Assembly (NCBI RefSeq): GCF_015679185.1
Contig: NZ_CP064939.1
Coordinates: 1,054,001 to 1,118,000 of the forward strand
Direction: 5' to 3'
Origin: Pedobacter endophyticus
GTDB taxonomy: Bacteria; Bacteroidota; Bacteroidia; Sphingobacteriales; Sphingobacteriaceae
Length of the DNA: 64,000 bases
How positions within the stretch are numbered: the stretch's first letter is position 1; each line of letters starts with the position of its first letter. The translations under genes were made by a program, and so were the position numbers. Positions 49,107 through 57,913 of this stretch are shown here, piece after piece. The notes under the pieces were generated by a model, which ran no database searches, had not been told where the DNA came from, and saw only the letters and a program-made list of their open reading frames with translations.

Positions 49107-49556
49107 TTACCGCATTCTCAAAGGCCTGACATTGGTCCTAAATCCGGTGACCTTGCAAAATCTATTAAGTGAAAAGCGTGATTCCGTACATGAAAATTCA
49201 CATGACTTGAAAGTGAAGATCACTTTATCATTAAAGATTAGAAAAGTTGCATCGAGACCTTTGAGCCACAAGGAAATCTTGCAGAAGAGCACTATTGCTG
49301 ACATATCGTTACCGAATGCTGTTCTAAACCTCGCATTCTGAAACATTGAACGGATAGCGCGTATGTTTTCTGGGAGCGGAAGAAAACCTACAGTGACCAA
49401 GGCGGCATGTTGAACATTAACTGCTGTGTCTTCGCCTAAAACTTTCAATGCCTCCCTTTTGTCATAAAAGGCATAGACATTTAGGATACTAACCGGAGGG
49501 AGTCCAGATGGAATTAAATAAGAAAAAATACCATGCTCAATCCAGTCTACATCCAT
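49107..49556 (-). CDS. Hypothetical protein of the conjugative element
   Basis: A 149-residue protein (MDVDWIEHGIFSYLIPSGLP). It has hydrophobic patches (AALVTVGFLPLP, IVLFCKISLWLKGLDATFLI) but no clear membrane helix, and a basic Cys-containing C-terminus. It starts two bases after the stop of the next gene upstream and is clearly in the operon. I do not recognise a domain. Confidence 0.5.
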   Translation of the reverse strand: MDVDWIEHGIFSYLIPSGLPPVSILNVYAFYDKREALKVLGEDTAVNVQHAALVTVGFLPLPENIRAIRSMFQNARFRTAFGNDMSAIVLFCKISLWLKGLDATFLIFNDKVIFTFKSCEFSCTESRFSLNRFCKVTGFRTNVRPLRMR

Positions 49557-49558
49557 TC

Positions 49559-50359
49559 TTATCTGGATACACCATGGCCATATCCCCTTGTATATTCACT
49601 TTTGAAGTTTATAAGTTCCATCTGCTGCAACTTTTCATCAGAAAGCGAACCGTCACTTTTCTTCATTTCCAGAAACGCGGTCTCAAAAGCAGGGGAAAAA
49701 GGAGTCTGGTGAATACTTACATCCATGATCGGAGAAATATTCTTTATTAAAAACCTTGTTGCGGCTCCATCTTTCAAAACAGTAAGGATTAAAGCTGTAC
49801 GACTGGCTAAGATCCCCTGGGGTTCACTGGCCCTGTGCTGAACCATAGTCCCATCGGCGAGCTGGACAATTTTTCCAAGGGCGAAATCTTCTCTTTTGTT
49901 AGTATCTAATTGTTCTCCATTGATCTGAAAGGGAATCTCTACCGCTGCCGGATCATAGGAAATAAACTCCTTGGTCTCTCTATCATACTCAAACACAATG
50001 GTTTTGCTACCGCCACCCGGAAAATCAATGCTTTTTGCAATATTTTTTGCTTCTCCGGAAATCAGCTCATTAGTTTCGATATCCGATAAACCAACAGAGC
50101 GTTTTGGCTCTTTGTAGATAGGGTGCAATTTGATTTGCTGAAGACTATCTGGATCGGTATTTAAGGATAGTTTTGCATCAAGACTATCGATTGTGAAAGA
50201 CTCGCTGACCAGGTTCTTAAGATTAACCAAGGATGTCCTTCTACCAGAAAGAAGTGCGGAAAGATCCGTTTCATCCAGTAAGTGCCTGGCTCCGTCGTAT
50301 AGACCCAGCCTGGATAGCTCTGCGATCGGCAGCGCTTCTTCAATAATTAAATTTTTCAT
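49559..50359 (-). CDS. DUF4099-like conjugative-element protein
   Basis: A 266-residue cytoplasmic protein. It follows a pattern I associate with DUF4099: ELSRLGLYDGARHLLDETDL, ALLSGRRTSLVNLKNL, DAKLSLNTDPDSLQQIKLHP then IYKEPKRSVGLSDIETNELI. A second strand-rich part (FVFEYDRETKEF-like, at VFEYDRETKEFISYD) and the closing SEYTRGYGHGVSR follow. Such proteins occur in Bacteroidetes mobile elements next to ArdC-type genes, as here. Function is unknown; binding to DNA or to primase-like partners has been suggested from context only. Confidence 0.65.
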   Translation of the reverse strand: MKNLIIEEALPIAELSRLGLYDGARHLLDETDLSALLSGRRTSLVNLKNLVSESFTIDSLDAKLSLNTDPDSLQQIKLHPIYKEPKRSVGLSDIETNELISGEAKNIAKSIDFPGGGSKTIVFEYDRETKEFISYDPAAVEIPFQINGEQLDTNKREDFALGKIVQLADGTMVQHRASEPQGILASRTALILTVLKDGAATRFLIKNISPIMDVSIHQTPFSPAFETAFLEMKKSDGSLSDEKLQQMELINFKSEYTRGYGHGVSR

Positions 50360-50368
50360 AAAATCCTT

Positions 50369-51583
50369 TTATCTGTTTAAATCAAGTTGTGATTGGTTTC
50401 CTTCCGGCATAATTTCGTTAGGCTGTTTCTCGTTTTGAAACTCAGCACCAACATGAGTTTTGAGGTATAAAAGGGCTTCATAAAGTTTGTCTTCCCGGCT
50501 TAAGGTAAATGCATTGCCATTGAGGCTTTCCTGCATTTTAAGCTTGCCTTGTTTTAAGTGCCCCATCACTTCATAGACAGAACCGTTATATGGGATTTTA
50601 TCTCCAGTGGTGAGATATCCGGTAGTCCTTACCGGAGCGGGCTGCATTGCATTTAAGGAAACCTTTTCATTGGTGATCTCCTGTTTTCTTTCTATATCCA
50701 TGATATAGCCAAGTATGCGCTCGGCATCCATTGCCGCCGAAAAGATTTCGAAGGGATTGTTCTTTAAGATCGATATCCAACTTTCCACATAGGCGTAATG
50801 CTGCCCGGGATCATGACCGATGCCAAGTTCCTGACCTAGGAGCATCGAAGCGATTTCTGCTTTGAGCTCTTCCCTTGCATACAATGGATCACCGAATCCG
50901 CCGCCCATCTCCCTGTTTAGGCGCTCTGGATGCCCGGTCCAGTGGCCCAGCTCGTGAAGCAGTGTCGCATAATATTTTCCGCTTTCAGAAAACCAGTCCT
51001 TGTAGGGTAGCGTGATCGAATCTTTTTTTAGATCATAAAAAGCATTGGCCGAATACTGATGATGAACAACCGCCTCTGAAGAGGTGATCAGTTTTTCTGC
51101 CCGTTCAATAGGCTCCCACTGGTTGCCGGGCTTTTCTTTTTCCAGCTTAGGCATGCCCTCGATCTGGGCGGCATTAAACACGTAAGCATTGCGGATAATG
51201 GCATGGGGGAGTTCCCTGGTTTCCTTAACCGGTTTTCCCAGTTCATCGTGCACGACCTTCCCCGAACTGTCTCGCTTTAGCTGTTCATCTTTGGTCTTTA
51301 CAAACTGTATGAGCATTGATTTTTCTCCCTTTCTGACCTGCATGCCGCTTTCCTCTGCTTGTCTGTAGGTCATCCACCTTGGATCTTCCCTGCCTGCCAT
51401 CAAAAGCGATAATGCATTGATCCCCTTATACCTATTGCCACTCTGAAAATTATAAGGTAGTAACAAAGGCATGCCAGATGAATCCCAGGGAATCTGCCAT
51501 GGAGCGGTTCCTTGGCGAAGTGCATCGATTACCTTTTCGGCCACCTGGACATGCAGGGGTTTATGAACTTCTTTTTTATCCAT
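50369..51583 (-). CDS. ArdC-like ssDNA-binding and zincin metallopeptidase protein
   Basis: A 404-residue protein from the ATG at 51583; an upstream frame to 51634 overlaps the preceding gene too far. The ArdC N-terminal ssDNA-binding domain is visible (VAEKVIDALRQGTAPWQIPW, NRYKGINALSLLMA, WMTYRQAEESGMQVRKGEKS). A zincin peptidase follows with LLHELGHWTGHPERL and a later EELKAEIASM glutamate. ArdC-type proteins protect incoming single-stranded DNA from host restriction; the peptidase may act on a host defence protein, which is inference. The last about 100 residues form an extra domain. The gene overlaps the M23 gene by eight bases. Confidence 0.88.
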   Translation of the reverse strand: MDKKEVHKPLHVQVAEKVIDALRQGTAPWQIPWDSSGMPLLLPYNFQSGNRYKGINALSLLMAGREDPRWMTYRQAEESGMQVRKGEKSMLIQFVKTKDEQLKRDSSGKVVHDELGKPVKETRELPHAIIRNAYVFNAAQIEGMPKLEKEKPGNQWEPIERAEKLITSSEAVVHHQYSANAFYDLKKDSITLPYKDWFSESGKYYATLLHELGHWTGHPERLNREMGGGFGDPLYAREELKAEIASMLLGQELGIGHDPGQHYAYVESWISILKNNPFEIFSAAMDAERILGYIMDIERKQEITNEKVSLNAMQPAPVRTTGYLTTGDKIPYNGSVYEVMGHLKQGKLKMQESLNGNAFTLSREDKLYEALLYLKTHVGAEFQNEKQPNEIMPEGNQSQLDLNR

Positions 51584-52208
51584 CTTGCTCTTCCTCCATA
51601 TCGGCAAAGCCAATTCCGTAGAGCCATGCCTCATCCAGGTTCAGCTCCACCTCTTCCACCATCGCGAGCAGTTCCAGCTTTTGCCTGAGGGTTAAATAGG
51701 CTGAATTTTCCATAAAATTTATTTGATTAATTTTGACCACCTGGTAGTAGCGGAGAATAAAATTTACCGGGTGAATGTAGACTCCATTGCTGCGAAGACT
51801 AAAGTGCAGGTGTTCACCAGTTACCCTACCGGTAGATCCCGTAACTGCTATCAGCTCCCCGGAATTCAACACTTGGCCCCTTTGAACCAGAATTATCGAA
51901 AGGTGGCCATATATGCTTTCAAGTCCGGAATGATCAATCCTGATGAACTTTCCCAGAATTGGATTAAAGCCTACACCTGATACCTTTCCAGCAAAAAAAG
52001 AAAATACAGGTTCATTCCTCGCGCGCAAATCAATGCCCCGATGGAAGTCATTTTCATGTGTTACCGGATGGATCCTTTTACCAAACGCACTATTTACCTT
52101 CATCGAATTTAGTGGCATGGAGATCTGGGCGTAAGCGGATAAAGAAGAGAAGACAGAAACGAAAAGTGCACTAGCCAGAAGCCTAACGCTCAAAAGAAAC
52201 ATTTTCAC
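51576..52208 (-). CDS. Exported M23 (LytM) peptidase
   Basis: A 210-residue protein with a signal peptide (LLASALFVSVFSSLSAYAQ). The M23 domain carries INSAFGKR-type start (VNSAFGKRIHPVTHENDFHR), the zinc ligands in HRGIDLRA and the HLHFSLR triad with the Gly-rich SIYGHLS strand. Such enzymes cut peptidoglycan cross-bridges. In a conjugative operon it is likely to open the wall for the transfer machine, in the manner of VirB1, although VirB1 itself is a transglycosylase. It overlaps both its neighbours (26 bases upstream, eight downstream), which implies translational coupling. An extension of about 45 residues follows the catalytic domain. Confidence 0.9.
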   Translation of the reverse strand: MKMFLLSVRLLASALFVSVFSSLSAYAQISMPLNSMKVNSAFGKRIHPVTHENDFHRGIDLRARNEPVFSFFAGKVSGVGFNPILGKFIRIDHSGLESIYGHLSIILVQRGQVLNSGELIAVTGSTGRVTGEHLHFSLRSNGVYIHPVNFILRYYQVVKINQINFMENSAYLTLRQKLELLAMVEEVELNLDEAWLYGIGFADMEEEQDG

Positions 52209-52605
52209 TGATATCCATAATCTGATTTCGGGAAATATAATCTTCCAGGGAGATCATGCTTCTTTTCATGACCTCCGGACTATCCAGGGCAATTTTCATT
52301 GCGGCAGAGACGTTGCCGAAACCAGAACGTTCCTGTTTCATATTGAGCTCCAGCAAGTCGTGAAATGTCTTAGCATCCATATCCTTTACCCCGGTCATGG
52401 TATCTTGGTAAAGCTCATTTTTATCTCTGAGCACAAGCAGGGCATCCGATGAATACTTGCCTATGGGACCGCCACCAAAGCCGACACTAATGGTATCCCT
52501 TTTTAGATCCACTGTTGCAATCACGCCGATTTGGCCCTGCCTGGAAACAGGATCTGTGGTCAGCTGTGGATGTACCACCAAAAGCTTTCCGGTTAGTTCT
52601 TCCAT
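52183..52605 (-). CDS. Hypothetical protein between TraG and the M23 peptidase
   Basis: A 140-residue cytoplasmic protein (MEELTGKLLVVHPQLTTDPV). The first half looks like a small beta-barrel (GQIGVIATVDLKRDTISVGF) and the second half is helical. It lies between TraG (30 bases upstream) and the M23 gene (26-base overlap). No family recognised; conserved position inside the transfer operon suggests a small regulatory or adaptor protein, without direct support. Confidence 0.6.
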   Translation of the reverse strand: MEELTGKLLVVHPQLTTDPVSRQGQIGVIATVDLKRDTISVGFGGGPIGKYSSDALLVLRDKNELYQDTMTGVKDMDAKTFHDLLELNMKQERSGFGNVSAAMKIALDSPEVMKRSMISLEDYISRNQIMDISENVSFER

Positions 52606-52635
52606 AAGAATTGATTTTAAGAATGAAAAAAATTT

Positions 52636-53949
52636 TTATCGCTTCATACCGCCCGCCATTGAGGCTTTGGGAGTTTCGCTACTTTTTGGACCGGCACTTT
52701 CGGTTCTGAATTTTGTCACCAGCATCTGTACTTCATTATTGATGCGCATGAAGTTTCTACGCAGTACCTCTTCTTTCTTCCCTGCGAAATCATAGTATAT
52801 TGGCATATCCGGATAAAAGCTTTCCTCTTTAGCTATTACTTCCATATCCAAATTTACCCTGCAGTTGATAGCCGAGGTCTCATACTTCCCGGTGTATTCT
52901 TCTACCGCGTCTGCTGCCAGCATACCGACAAGCTCACCGGCTTTTAATGAGGCTATTTTACCGGCGGGTATGAGTGATTCGAGTTTTTCTGAAAGTGAAA
53001 GCGAGGTCTTGGTCCTGTCAATAGATAGGCTCTCGGACTGCTGCTTAACCTTTCCAAATAGACGCTCAAGCCATTCCAGCGTTTCTTTATTTCTTACCGA
53101 TCCGGATAGCACATTCCCAACTACTGAGGTAATCGTGCTTGCCGTATCCTTTCCATACTGCTGCTGGAATTGGGGAAGCTCTTGAAGGCCCATGAGTACG
53201 GCAACCTTATTGGACCTGGCGGTAGCAATCAGGTTTTCTATGCGGTGGACAAACAGTGTAGGAAGCTCATCAATAATCAATGCTGATGGCCGGTTACCTT
53301 TTGAGTTGATCAGCCTGGTCAGCCTGTTGAGCACTACAGAATAGCAGGCAGAATTGATATTCTGAGTATTGGGATCATTGGCGAGGATTAACATAGAGGG
53401 TTCAGTGTGCGAAGAAATCTTTAAGTTGAAATCATCTCCTGAAAAAACCCAAAAAGTTTCCTTTGTAGCTAGCCTGGAGATGAAAACTTTTAGCGTTCCG
53501 ATCTGCCCTTCCAATTGATTGAATGCCTTGGCTTGATAGGCAGTAGCAAAGGGAGAGAGCAGGCTCTTGAGCTCAGGATTGGAAAAGAGTACCGAAAAGA
53601 TCTGCTCATAGCTGCAGTTCAAAAATGAGAGTACGTGGGGAAAAGTCGAATACTTTCCTCCTTCGTACTGGGAAAAGAAATAGATGCAGGAAGAAAGAAA
53701 ATTTACCGCACTCTGGGTAAAAAACTGATCGCTACCGCCTGATTTATCTCCTTTCTTAAGCGCTTCTACCAGGGCTTCCGCCGTTTCGCCTGCATCGGCT
53801 AGTGTTAGGATATAATCCGGCCTTAATACATTTATTCTCCTGCTGCGTTCTACATGAGTTAGATTAATGACATGAAAATCAAACCCTGAGAGCTTTCCAT
53901 TCTTTTTGCCAAGCAGATAATGGTAGTAGGCAATCTGCCCAAGGTCGGG
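52636..53949 (-). CDS. traG: Conjugative coupling protein TraG, second exon (C-terminal 437 residues)
   Basis: After removal of the intron this part begins at PDLGQIAYYHYLLGKKNGKL and continues in frame from exon 1. It holds the Walker B strand (ALIIDELPTLF), the LATKETFWVFSGDD stretch, MGLQELPQFQQQYG and the TraG/VirD4-type tail. TraG is the ATPase that links the relaxosome to the type IV channel. A naive open frame reaches 54027 because it reads into the end of the intron. Total spliced length is 680 residues, as expected for the family. Confidence 0.9.
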   Translation of the reverse strand, partial: PDLGQIAYYHYLLGKKNGKLSGFDFHVINLTHVERSRRINVLRPDYILTLADAGETAEALVEALKKGDKSGGSDQFFTQSAVNFLSSCIYFFSQYEGGKYSTFPHVLSFLNCSYEQIFSVLFSNPELKSLLSPFATAYQAKAFNQLEGQIGTLKVFISRLATKETFWVFSGDDFNLKISSHTEPSMLILANDPNTQNINSACYSVVLNRLTRLINSKGNRPSALIIDELPTLFVHRIENLIATARSNKVAVLMGLQELPQFQQQYGKDTASTITSVVGNVLSGSVRNKETLEWLERLFGKVKQQSESLSIDRTKTSLSLSEKLESLIPAGKIASLKAGELVGMLAADAVEEYTGKYETSAINCRVNLDMEVIAKEESFYPDMPIYYDFAGKKEEVLRRNFMRINNEVQMLVTKFRTESAGPKSSETPKASMAGGMKR

Positions 53950-53990
53950 GTCGAGTAAGTCAGCGGAATTGCTCCCGCCTTCTCCTCTAA

Positions 53991-54025
53991 GAACCGTACG
54001 TGAGAGTTTCCAACTCATACGGCTC
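53991..54025 (-). ncRNA. Group II intron domain V
   Basis: On the minus strand GAGCCGTATGAGTTG, then GAAA, then CTCTCACGTACGGTTC, forms the catalytic domain V hairpin: GAGCCGTATGAG pairs with CTCACGTACGGTTC around a GAAA-type cap. The AGC triad is present. The whole catalytic part is intact as far as can be read, so the intron may still splice. Confidence 0.85.
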
Positions 54026-54056
54026 AAGTAATTGCCATCTATTCACATAGACGGCC

Positions 54057-55724
54057 TCATCGAGAAGCCCTCTTTTTAAGGTAAACACTTCTGCGACAAC
54101 CATCATGTACAAGTTCGTGAATTGCCTTGTTGTTGACAATACTTTTGGTAGTGCCCCAAGGTAATTCTCTGTCAATTTTGTTGCCGCAGATAGGGCATGT
54201 GCGTTTCTGTTTCTCCCATAACTTAAGGAGAGTCGTCTTTCCTTTTAATGTCTGTAACATTTTGTACGTTTCACGCTTTTCAAAATAGTACGTCCATGTA
54301 GGGTCGAAGGGGTTTGCACTTCCGTGGATCTTGACATTCCTGGTTATGTTTATATTGGAAAGATGTTTCAATGTCAGATAGTTTTTATCCTCATTTTCAT
54401 TCTCCTTCCAAGTAAAACACCAGTCTCGATTGCCGATCTTTTGAAAGTACTTTTGTTTAACCCATTTCCTTCCCTTGTTAGCGGAATGGCGACGATTACA
54501 CCATGACCATATTTTTTGAAAGATCAAGTGATCGCAGTTCTGAAATATATCCGAGGCAACGCTATGTTTATAGTAGTTGCCCCAGCCAGTAATAACAGGG
54601 TTTAGCATGCGTATAAGTGAATCCTGTCTCGTAGATTGATTGGACTTAATAATGTCCTTTATCTTTAATAGGAATTTCTTCATGCCACTCTTTGATGGTC
54701 TTGTAAGTACCACATGTTTAAATCTGCGGACATTGAAACCCAGGAAATCGAAGCCTTCGTCTATATGGGTTATCTTGGTCTTTTCTTCAGAAAGGATTAA
54801 TCCTCTTTGTTTTAAGAATTCAACAACCACAGGCTTAACCTCTTTTTCCAGTGCTTCCTGCGTTTTTCCTGTGATAATAAAATCATCAGCATACCTTACC
54901 AACCTTACGGCTGGGTAATATGATTTGCCACTTACTGTAGTGCGTTGGAATTTATCCAGCAGCACGGTTTCTAAACCATCAAGAGTCATGTTGGCAAGCG
55001 TTGGTGATATGATACCTCCCTGAGGGGTTCCTTCCTCTGTTGGAAACAGCTCATCCTTAAAGATGAAACCACATTTAAGCCACTTTTTTAACATGGTTTT
55101 GTCCATTGGGATGTTCTCCAATAGCCATTGGTGGCTGATGTGATCAAAACAACCTTTAATATCTCCTTCCATAACCCATTTCGGGGAGAGTTTCTCTTTA
55201 CCCAAAAGTGTGTGACACTGTGTGATAGCATCCATCGTGCAGCGTTCTCTTCTGAAACCATAAGAGTGTTTATCTGCCTTCGTTTCTGCTACCGGCTCCA
55301 ATGCCATGAGATATAAAGCCTGCATTGCTCTATCTTTCATCGTCGGAATGCCCAGAGGGCGTAATTTCCCATTGCTTTTTTCAATATGTACCCGTCTTAA
55401 AGGCTGTGGATTGTAACCTTTTCTTTTCAGATCAGCAATAGCCTTTAATCTTTCAACAGGCGAATCCCAAGTTACCTTGTCAACACCTGCTGTGTTTTTC
55501 CCCTTGTTAGAGGTTACTCTTTTCACAGCCAAAGCTTTGGCGTAATAAGAGTGTGTTAGTACCCATTGTAAGGATTTTACCTTACCATGTTTACTTTCTT
55601 TCTGAGCTTTTACAATACGTGCTTGTAGCTTTCCAACTCCATTCTTGCATTTGTCCCAATCAATGTTGTTCCAATTGCTGAGCTCTTTGTCAGTAGGCGC
55701 ACACGCTGTTTTACTTACGTTCAT
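54057..55724 (-). CDS. ltrA: Group II intron reverse transcriptase/maturase with HNH endonuclease
   Basis: A 555-residue intron-encoded protein. The reverse transcriptase covers about residues 60-320: RPLGIPTMKDRAMQALYLMA, DIKGCFDHISH, EGTPQGGIISPTLANM, and the active site RYADDFIITG with YADD at 278-281. Domain X (maturase) follows (about 350-460). The C-terminal HNH nuclease has CPICGNKIDRELPWG and HELVHDGCRRS. The set matches the chloroplast-like class of bacterial introns. The protein helps splicing and carries out mobility by target-primed reverse transcription. It has an unusually strong ribosome-binding site for this phylum. Confidence 0.95.
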   Translation of the reverse strand: MNVSKTACAPTDKELSNWNNIDWDKCKNGVGKLQARIVKAQKESKHGKVKSLQWVLTHSYYAKALAVKRVTSNKGKNTAGVDKVTWDSPVERLKAIADLKRKGYNPQPLRRVHIEKSNGKLRPLGIPTMKDRAMQALYLMALEPVAETKADKHSYGFRRERCTMDAITQCHTLLGKEKLSPKWVMEGDIKGCFDHISHQWLLENIPMDKTMLKKWLKCGFIFKDELFPTEEGTPQGGIISPTLANMTLDGLETVLLDKFQRTTVSGKSYYPAVRLVRYADDFIITGKTQEALEKEVKPVVVEFLKQRGLILSEEKTKITHIDEGFDFLGFNVRRFKHVVLTRPSKSGMKKFLLKIKDIIKSNQSTRQDSLIRMLNPVITGWGNYYKHSVASDIFQNCDHLIFQKIWSWCNRRHSANKGRKWVKQKYFQKIGNRDWCFTWKENENEDKNYLTLKHLSNINITRNVKIHGSANPFDPTWTYYFEKRETYKMLQTLKGKTTLLKLWEKQKRTCPICGNKIDRELPWGTTKSIVNNKAIHELVHDGCRRSVYLKKRASR

Positions 55725-55731
55725 TTGCTTT

Positions 55732-55739
55732 CCTCCTTT
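55732..55739 (-). promoter_or_regulatory. Strong Shine-Dalgarno site of the intron ORF
   Basis: AAAGGAGG on the minus strand, seven bases before the ATG at 55724. Consensus Shine-Dalgarno sites are uncommon in Bacteroidota, whose ribosomes mostly do not rely on them, so this may mark origin of the intron in another phylum. Confidence 0.7.
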
Positions 55740-56330
55740 AAAAAGTTCTAAAAGTTTCTTGTAAAATAATTACCATATACAGAAGTCTGCCCACTTTCGT
55801 GTGGAGTGACGTTTAAACTCCTATCCATTTCATTACAAAATGGCATTCGCTTTCTCTGTAATCCCATACCCGCACCACTATCGGCCTTCCTTACAGTCGG
55901 CTTTCCTGCATCCGCAGGAATGATACGGGCTTACAACGTTCCGTGTAAGTAACAACGAAGGGTTAGGTCCTATCTCTACGCCGGCAGTTCTGTTGTTCGT
56001 GTAATCCCAAAATCCCAGAGATTATCCAACTGCGTCACCTTTTGGTTCAAGCCTATCAGCATTGTTTGGCTTGCTCGATTTAACGACCTTTTAATGATAG
56101 TTCACTTTCGTTGACCATACCTTCAGCCTCGCCCCCAGACAGCATAATGCTTACCGTCGTTGTTTCCACCTCACGGCATCAACTTCTTCACCTGCCGGTG
56201 AAAGGGTTACTTTGTCAGGGCAGCTTCACACAAAACAATTACTCGTAATGCATGTGCCCTTAGGCTACTATTGACGACACAATAGGTTCAATCTCCGTTG
56301 AACAATTACTTACACAGCCTCGTTTCGCAC

Positions 56331-57059
56331 AAACTTAAAATCGTAACAGCAGATACAAAATTCCTTAGCGGTAAGCTGCCGGATGAAGGGCATAACGACC
56401 CCAAAACTTTTTCCCGAGCCGGGCGTTCCGATCAAAAGTGTGCCGCGAAAGATGTTTTCGATGTTAATAAAACCCTGATGCACCCTCTTGCGATAATAAA
56501 ACAGTGAGGGAATACTAATAGCAAATGGTCCTTTAACCGGCTTTTTTGCCTGCATAAAGGATTCTTCCTCGGTATTCCATTTATCCTTGCCTAAAGAAGA
56601 GCTGATAATCTTGGAAACATTGTCCATTGCGATGTGCACCAGAATCGTCCCGATTAGCAAAAGAGAGATATAGCCGACATCTGGCCAGCTGGTCAGGTAA
56701 AAAACTGCATTCCCCTCTTCTCCAAAAACGAAGATGCTCATGGCCAGTAAGGCCAGTCCCGAAAAGAGCGGATAAATGATTGCTTTTCTGGTATCGAGAT
56801 CTTTGTCTTTTTTGCTCAGTGTTCCGATCGATACCAGCGAAATCAGCAATAGGGAGAAAAACCGGCTGTAGAGCGGGTGCTGATAAATAATAATACGCGA
56901 CATTCCGAGCAAAAACCTGCTGAGTCCAATTTTCTCCACGCCGGCTTCGGTTAGCAGCTTAGGTGCATAAATGAACATAAGAACGTCTAGCAAAAGGAGC
57001 AGATAAATAGCAAATTGTAAGAAGCGGTGCAGGCTCTGTTGTTCCTTGCTTTCTTCCAT
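56331..57059 (-). CDS. traG: Conjugative coupling protein TraG, first exon (N-terminal 243 residues)
   Basis: Contains the four N-terminal membrane segments (LQFAIYLLLLLDVLMFIYAP, FFSLLLISLVSIGTL, FSGLALLAMSIFVF, VGYISLLLIGTILVHIAMD) and the Walker A motif GTPGSGKS at 211-218. It ends at YDFKF where the intron begins. An unspliced message would read six codons of intron (VRNEAV) and stop, giving a 249-residue fragment that has the Walker A but lacks the rest of the ATPase. The exon is preceded nine bases upstream by the TraN gene. Confidence 0.92.
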
Positions 57060-57068
57060 AAGTAACTC

Positions 57069-57908
57069 TTAAAAGGTATTGGCGCTCAGGATATCAGCGT
57101 AGTGTAAGGAAAGACGAAGGTTTCTTCCTGAAATCTGCTTTTCGGAAAGTTCAATATTGAATACCTTGTCACCTGGGAATGTGGCCTTTTTGATTACATA
57201 GATGTTCCGATAAGATTTTGTAAACCTTTCAAAGGGATAGAGCTGAAAAACAGGCTTTATTTCTACAGACTGAACATTGGTTGATTTATTTACCTTTCTG
57301 TCCTCTATCTTAAAACGGAGCTCATCTACCTCAAATATAAGATTGGTGGAGTTGGTGAAACTCAGGTCCAAAAGAATACAATCGCTAAGGGTAAAAACCT
57401 GGTTTACCACCAGCGATATCCCAAAACCAGAGGCCTTCCTTACCGGACTTTTTCCGCGCCCCTTTAACAGGGAAAGTGCATTGCTCTTCATTTCGTTCTG
57501 TGATAATCCAATCCCGGAAATATCCAGTGGCCGCATCTGCGATGGGATGATATCTACCATAGAAGAAATCTGCTGCGGGCATGAAGGCGGTAAAAAGCAG
57601 ATCCTGTATTGCGCAATAAAGGTCTCTCCAACAATGGTCACAAGGCCACCATCACCGCTGGAGGAAAGAGCGGCAATAGAGTCAGGTACCGCCTTTATCC
57701 GTAGAACGTTCTTTTCCGGGAGATCGCCTATGAGCGAGCTGCTGGAAAGGTCCACATAGGAAATTTTCTCGGGTGAGATGAAGTGGAGCGAAACTGATCC
57801 GGATATCCCGATCACCGGAATTTCGGTAAGGGCAACCGCATTTGGCACCTGCGCATAGAGCGAAAGTGCGCTCAAAAATATTTGAGCAAGGAACAATATT
57901 TTTTTCAT
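57069..57908 (-). CDS. traN: Conjugative transposon protein TraN (DUF4138)
   Basis: A 279-residue exported protein (signal MKKILFLAQIFLSALSLYAQ). Family blocks: IPVIGISGSVSLHFISPEKI, YVDLSSSSLIGDLPEKN and a C-terminal strand-rich half ending KQISGRNLRLSLHYADIL. In the Bacteroidetes type IV secretion system TraN is a VirB9-like outer-membrane core component that works with TraM. The gene is in the fixed order TraK, small gene, TraM, TraN. Confidence 0.88.
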   Translation of the reverse strand: MKKILFLAQIFLSALSLYAQVPNAVALTEIPVIGISGSVSLHFISPEKISYVDLSSSSLIGDLPEKNVLRIKAVPDSIAALSSSGDGGLVTIVGETFIAQYRICFLPPSCPQQISSMVDIIPSQMRPLDISGIGLSQNEMKSNALSLLKGRGKSPVRKASGFGISLVVNQVFTLSDCILLDLSFTNSTNLIFEVDELRFKIEDRKVNKSTNVQSVEIKPVFQLYPFERFTKSYRNIYVIKKATFPGDKVFNIELSEKQISGRNLRLSLHYADILSANTF

Positions 57909-57913
57909 AAAAT

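Larger units (their letters stand above)
53950..56330 (-). mobile_element. Group II intron inserted in traG
   Basis: 2,381 bases on the minus strand. The 5' end reads GTGCGAAACGAGG after exon-1 base 56331, a standard GUGCG start. The 3' end reads CTTACTCGAC, ending in AC before exon-2 base 53949. Domain V (53991-54025) and a domain VI-like hairpin stretch (GGCGGGAGCAATTCCGC) sit just upstream of the 3' end. The intron ORF 54057-55724 lies in domain IV. Exon 1 has 729 coding bases (243 codons), so insertion is between codons (phase 0), and joining TTT to CCC restores FKF-PDLGQI of TraG. The splice edges are read directly and fit the reading frame exactly. Confidence 0.95.

Noticed and set aside
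53950..54175. Reading the traG second exon from an ATG at 54027 as a separate gene
   Set aside because: The first 26 codons are intron domains V and VI; spliced frame continuity with exon 1 explains the protein fully.
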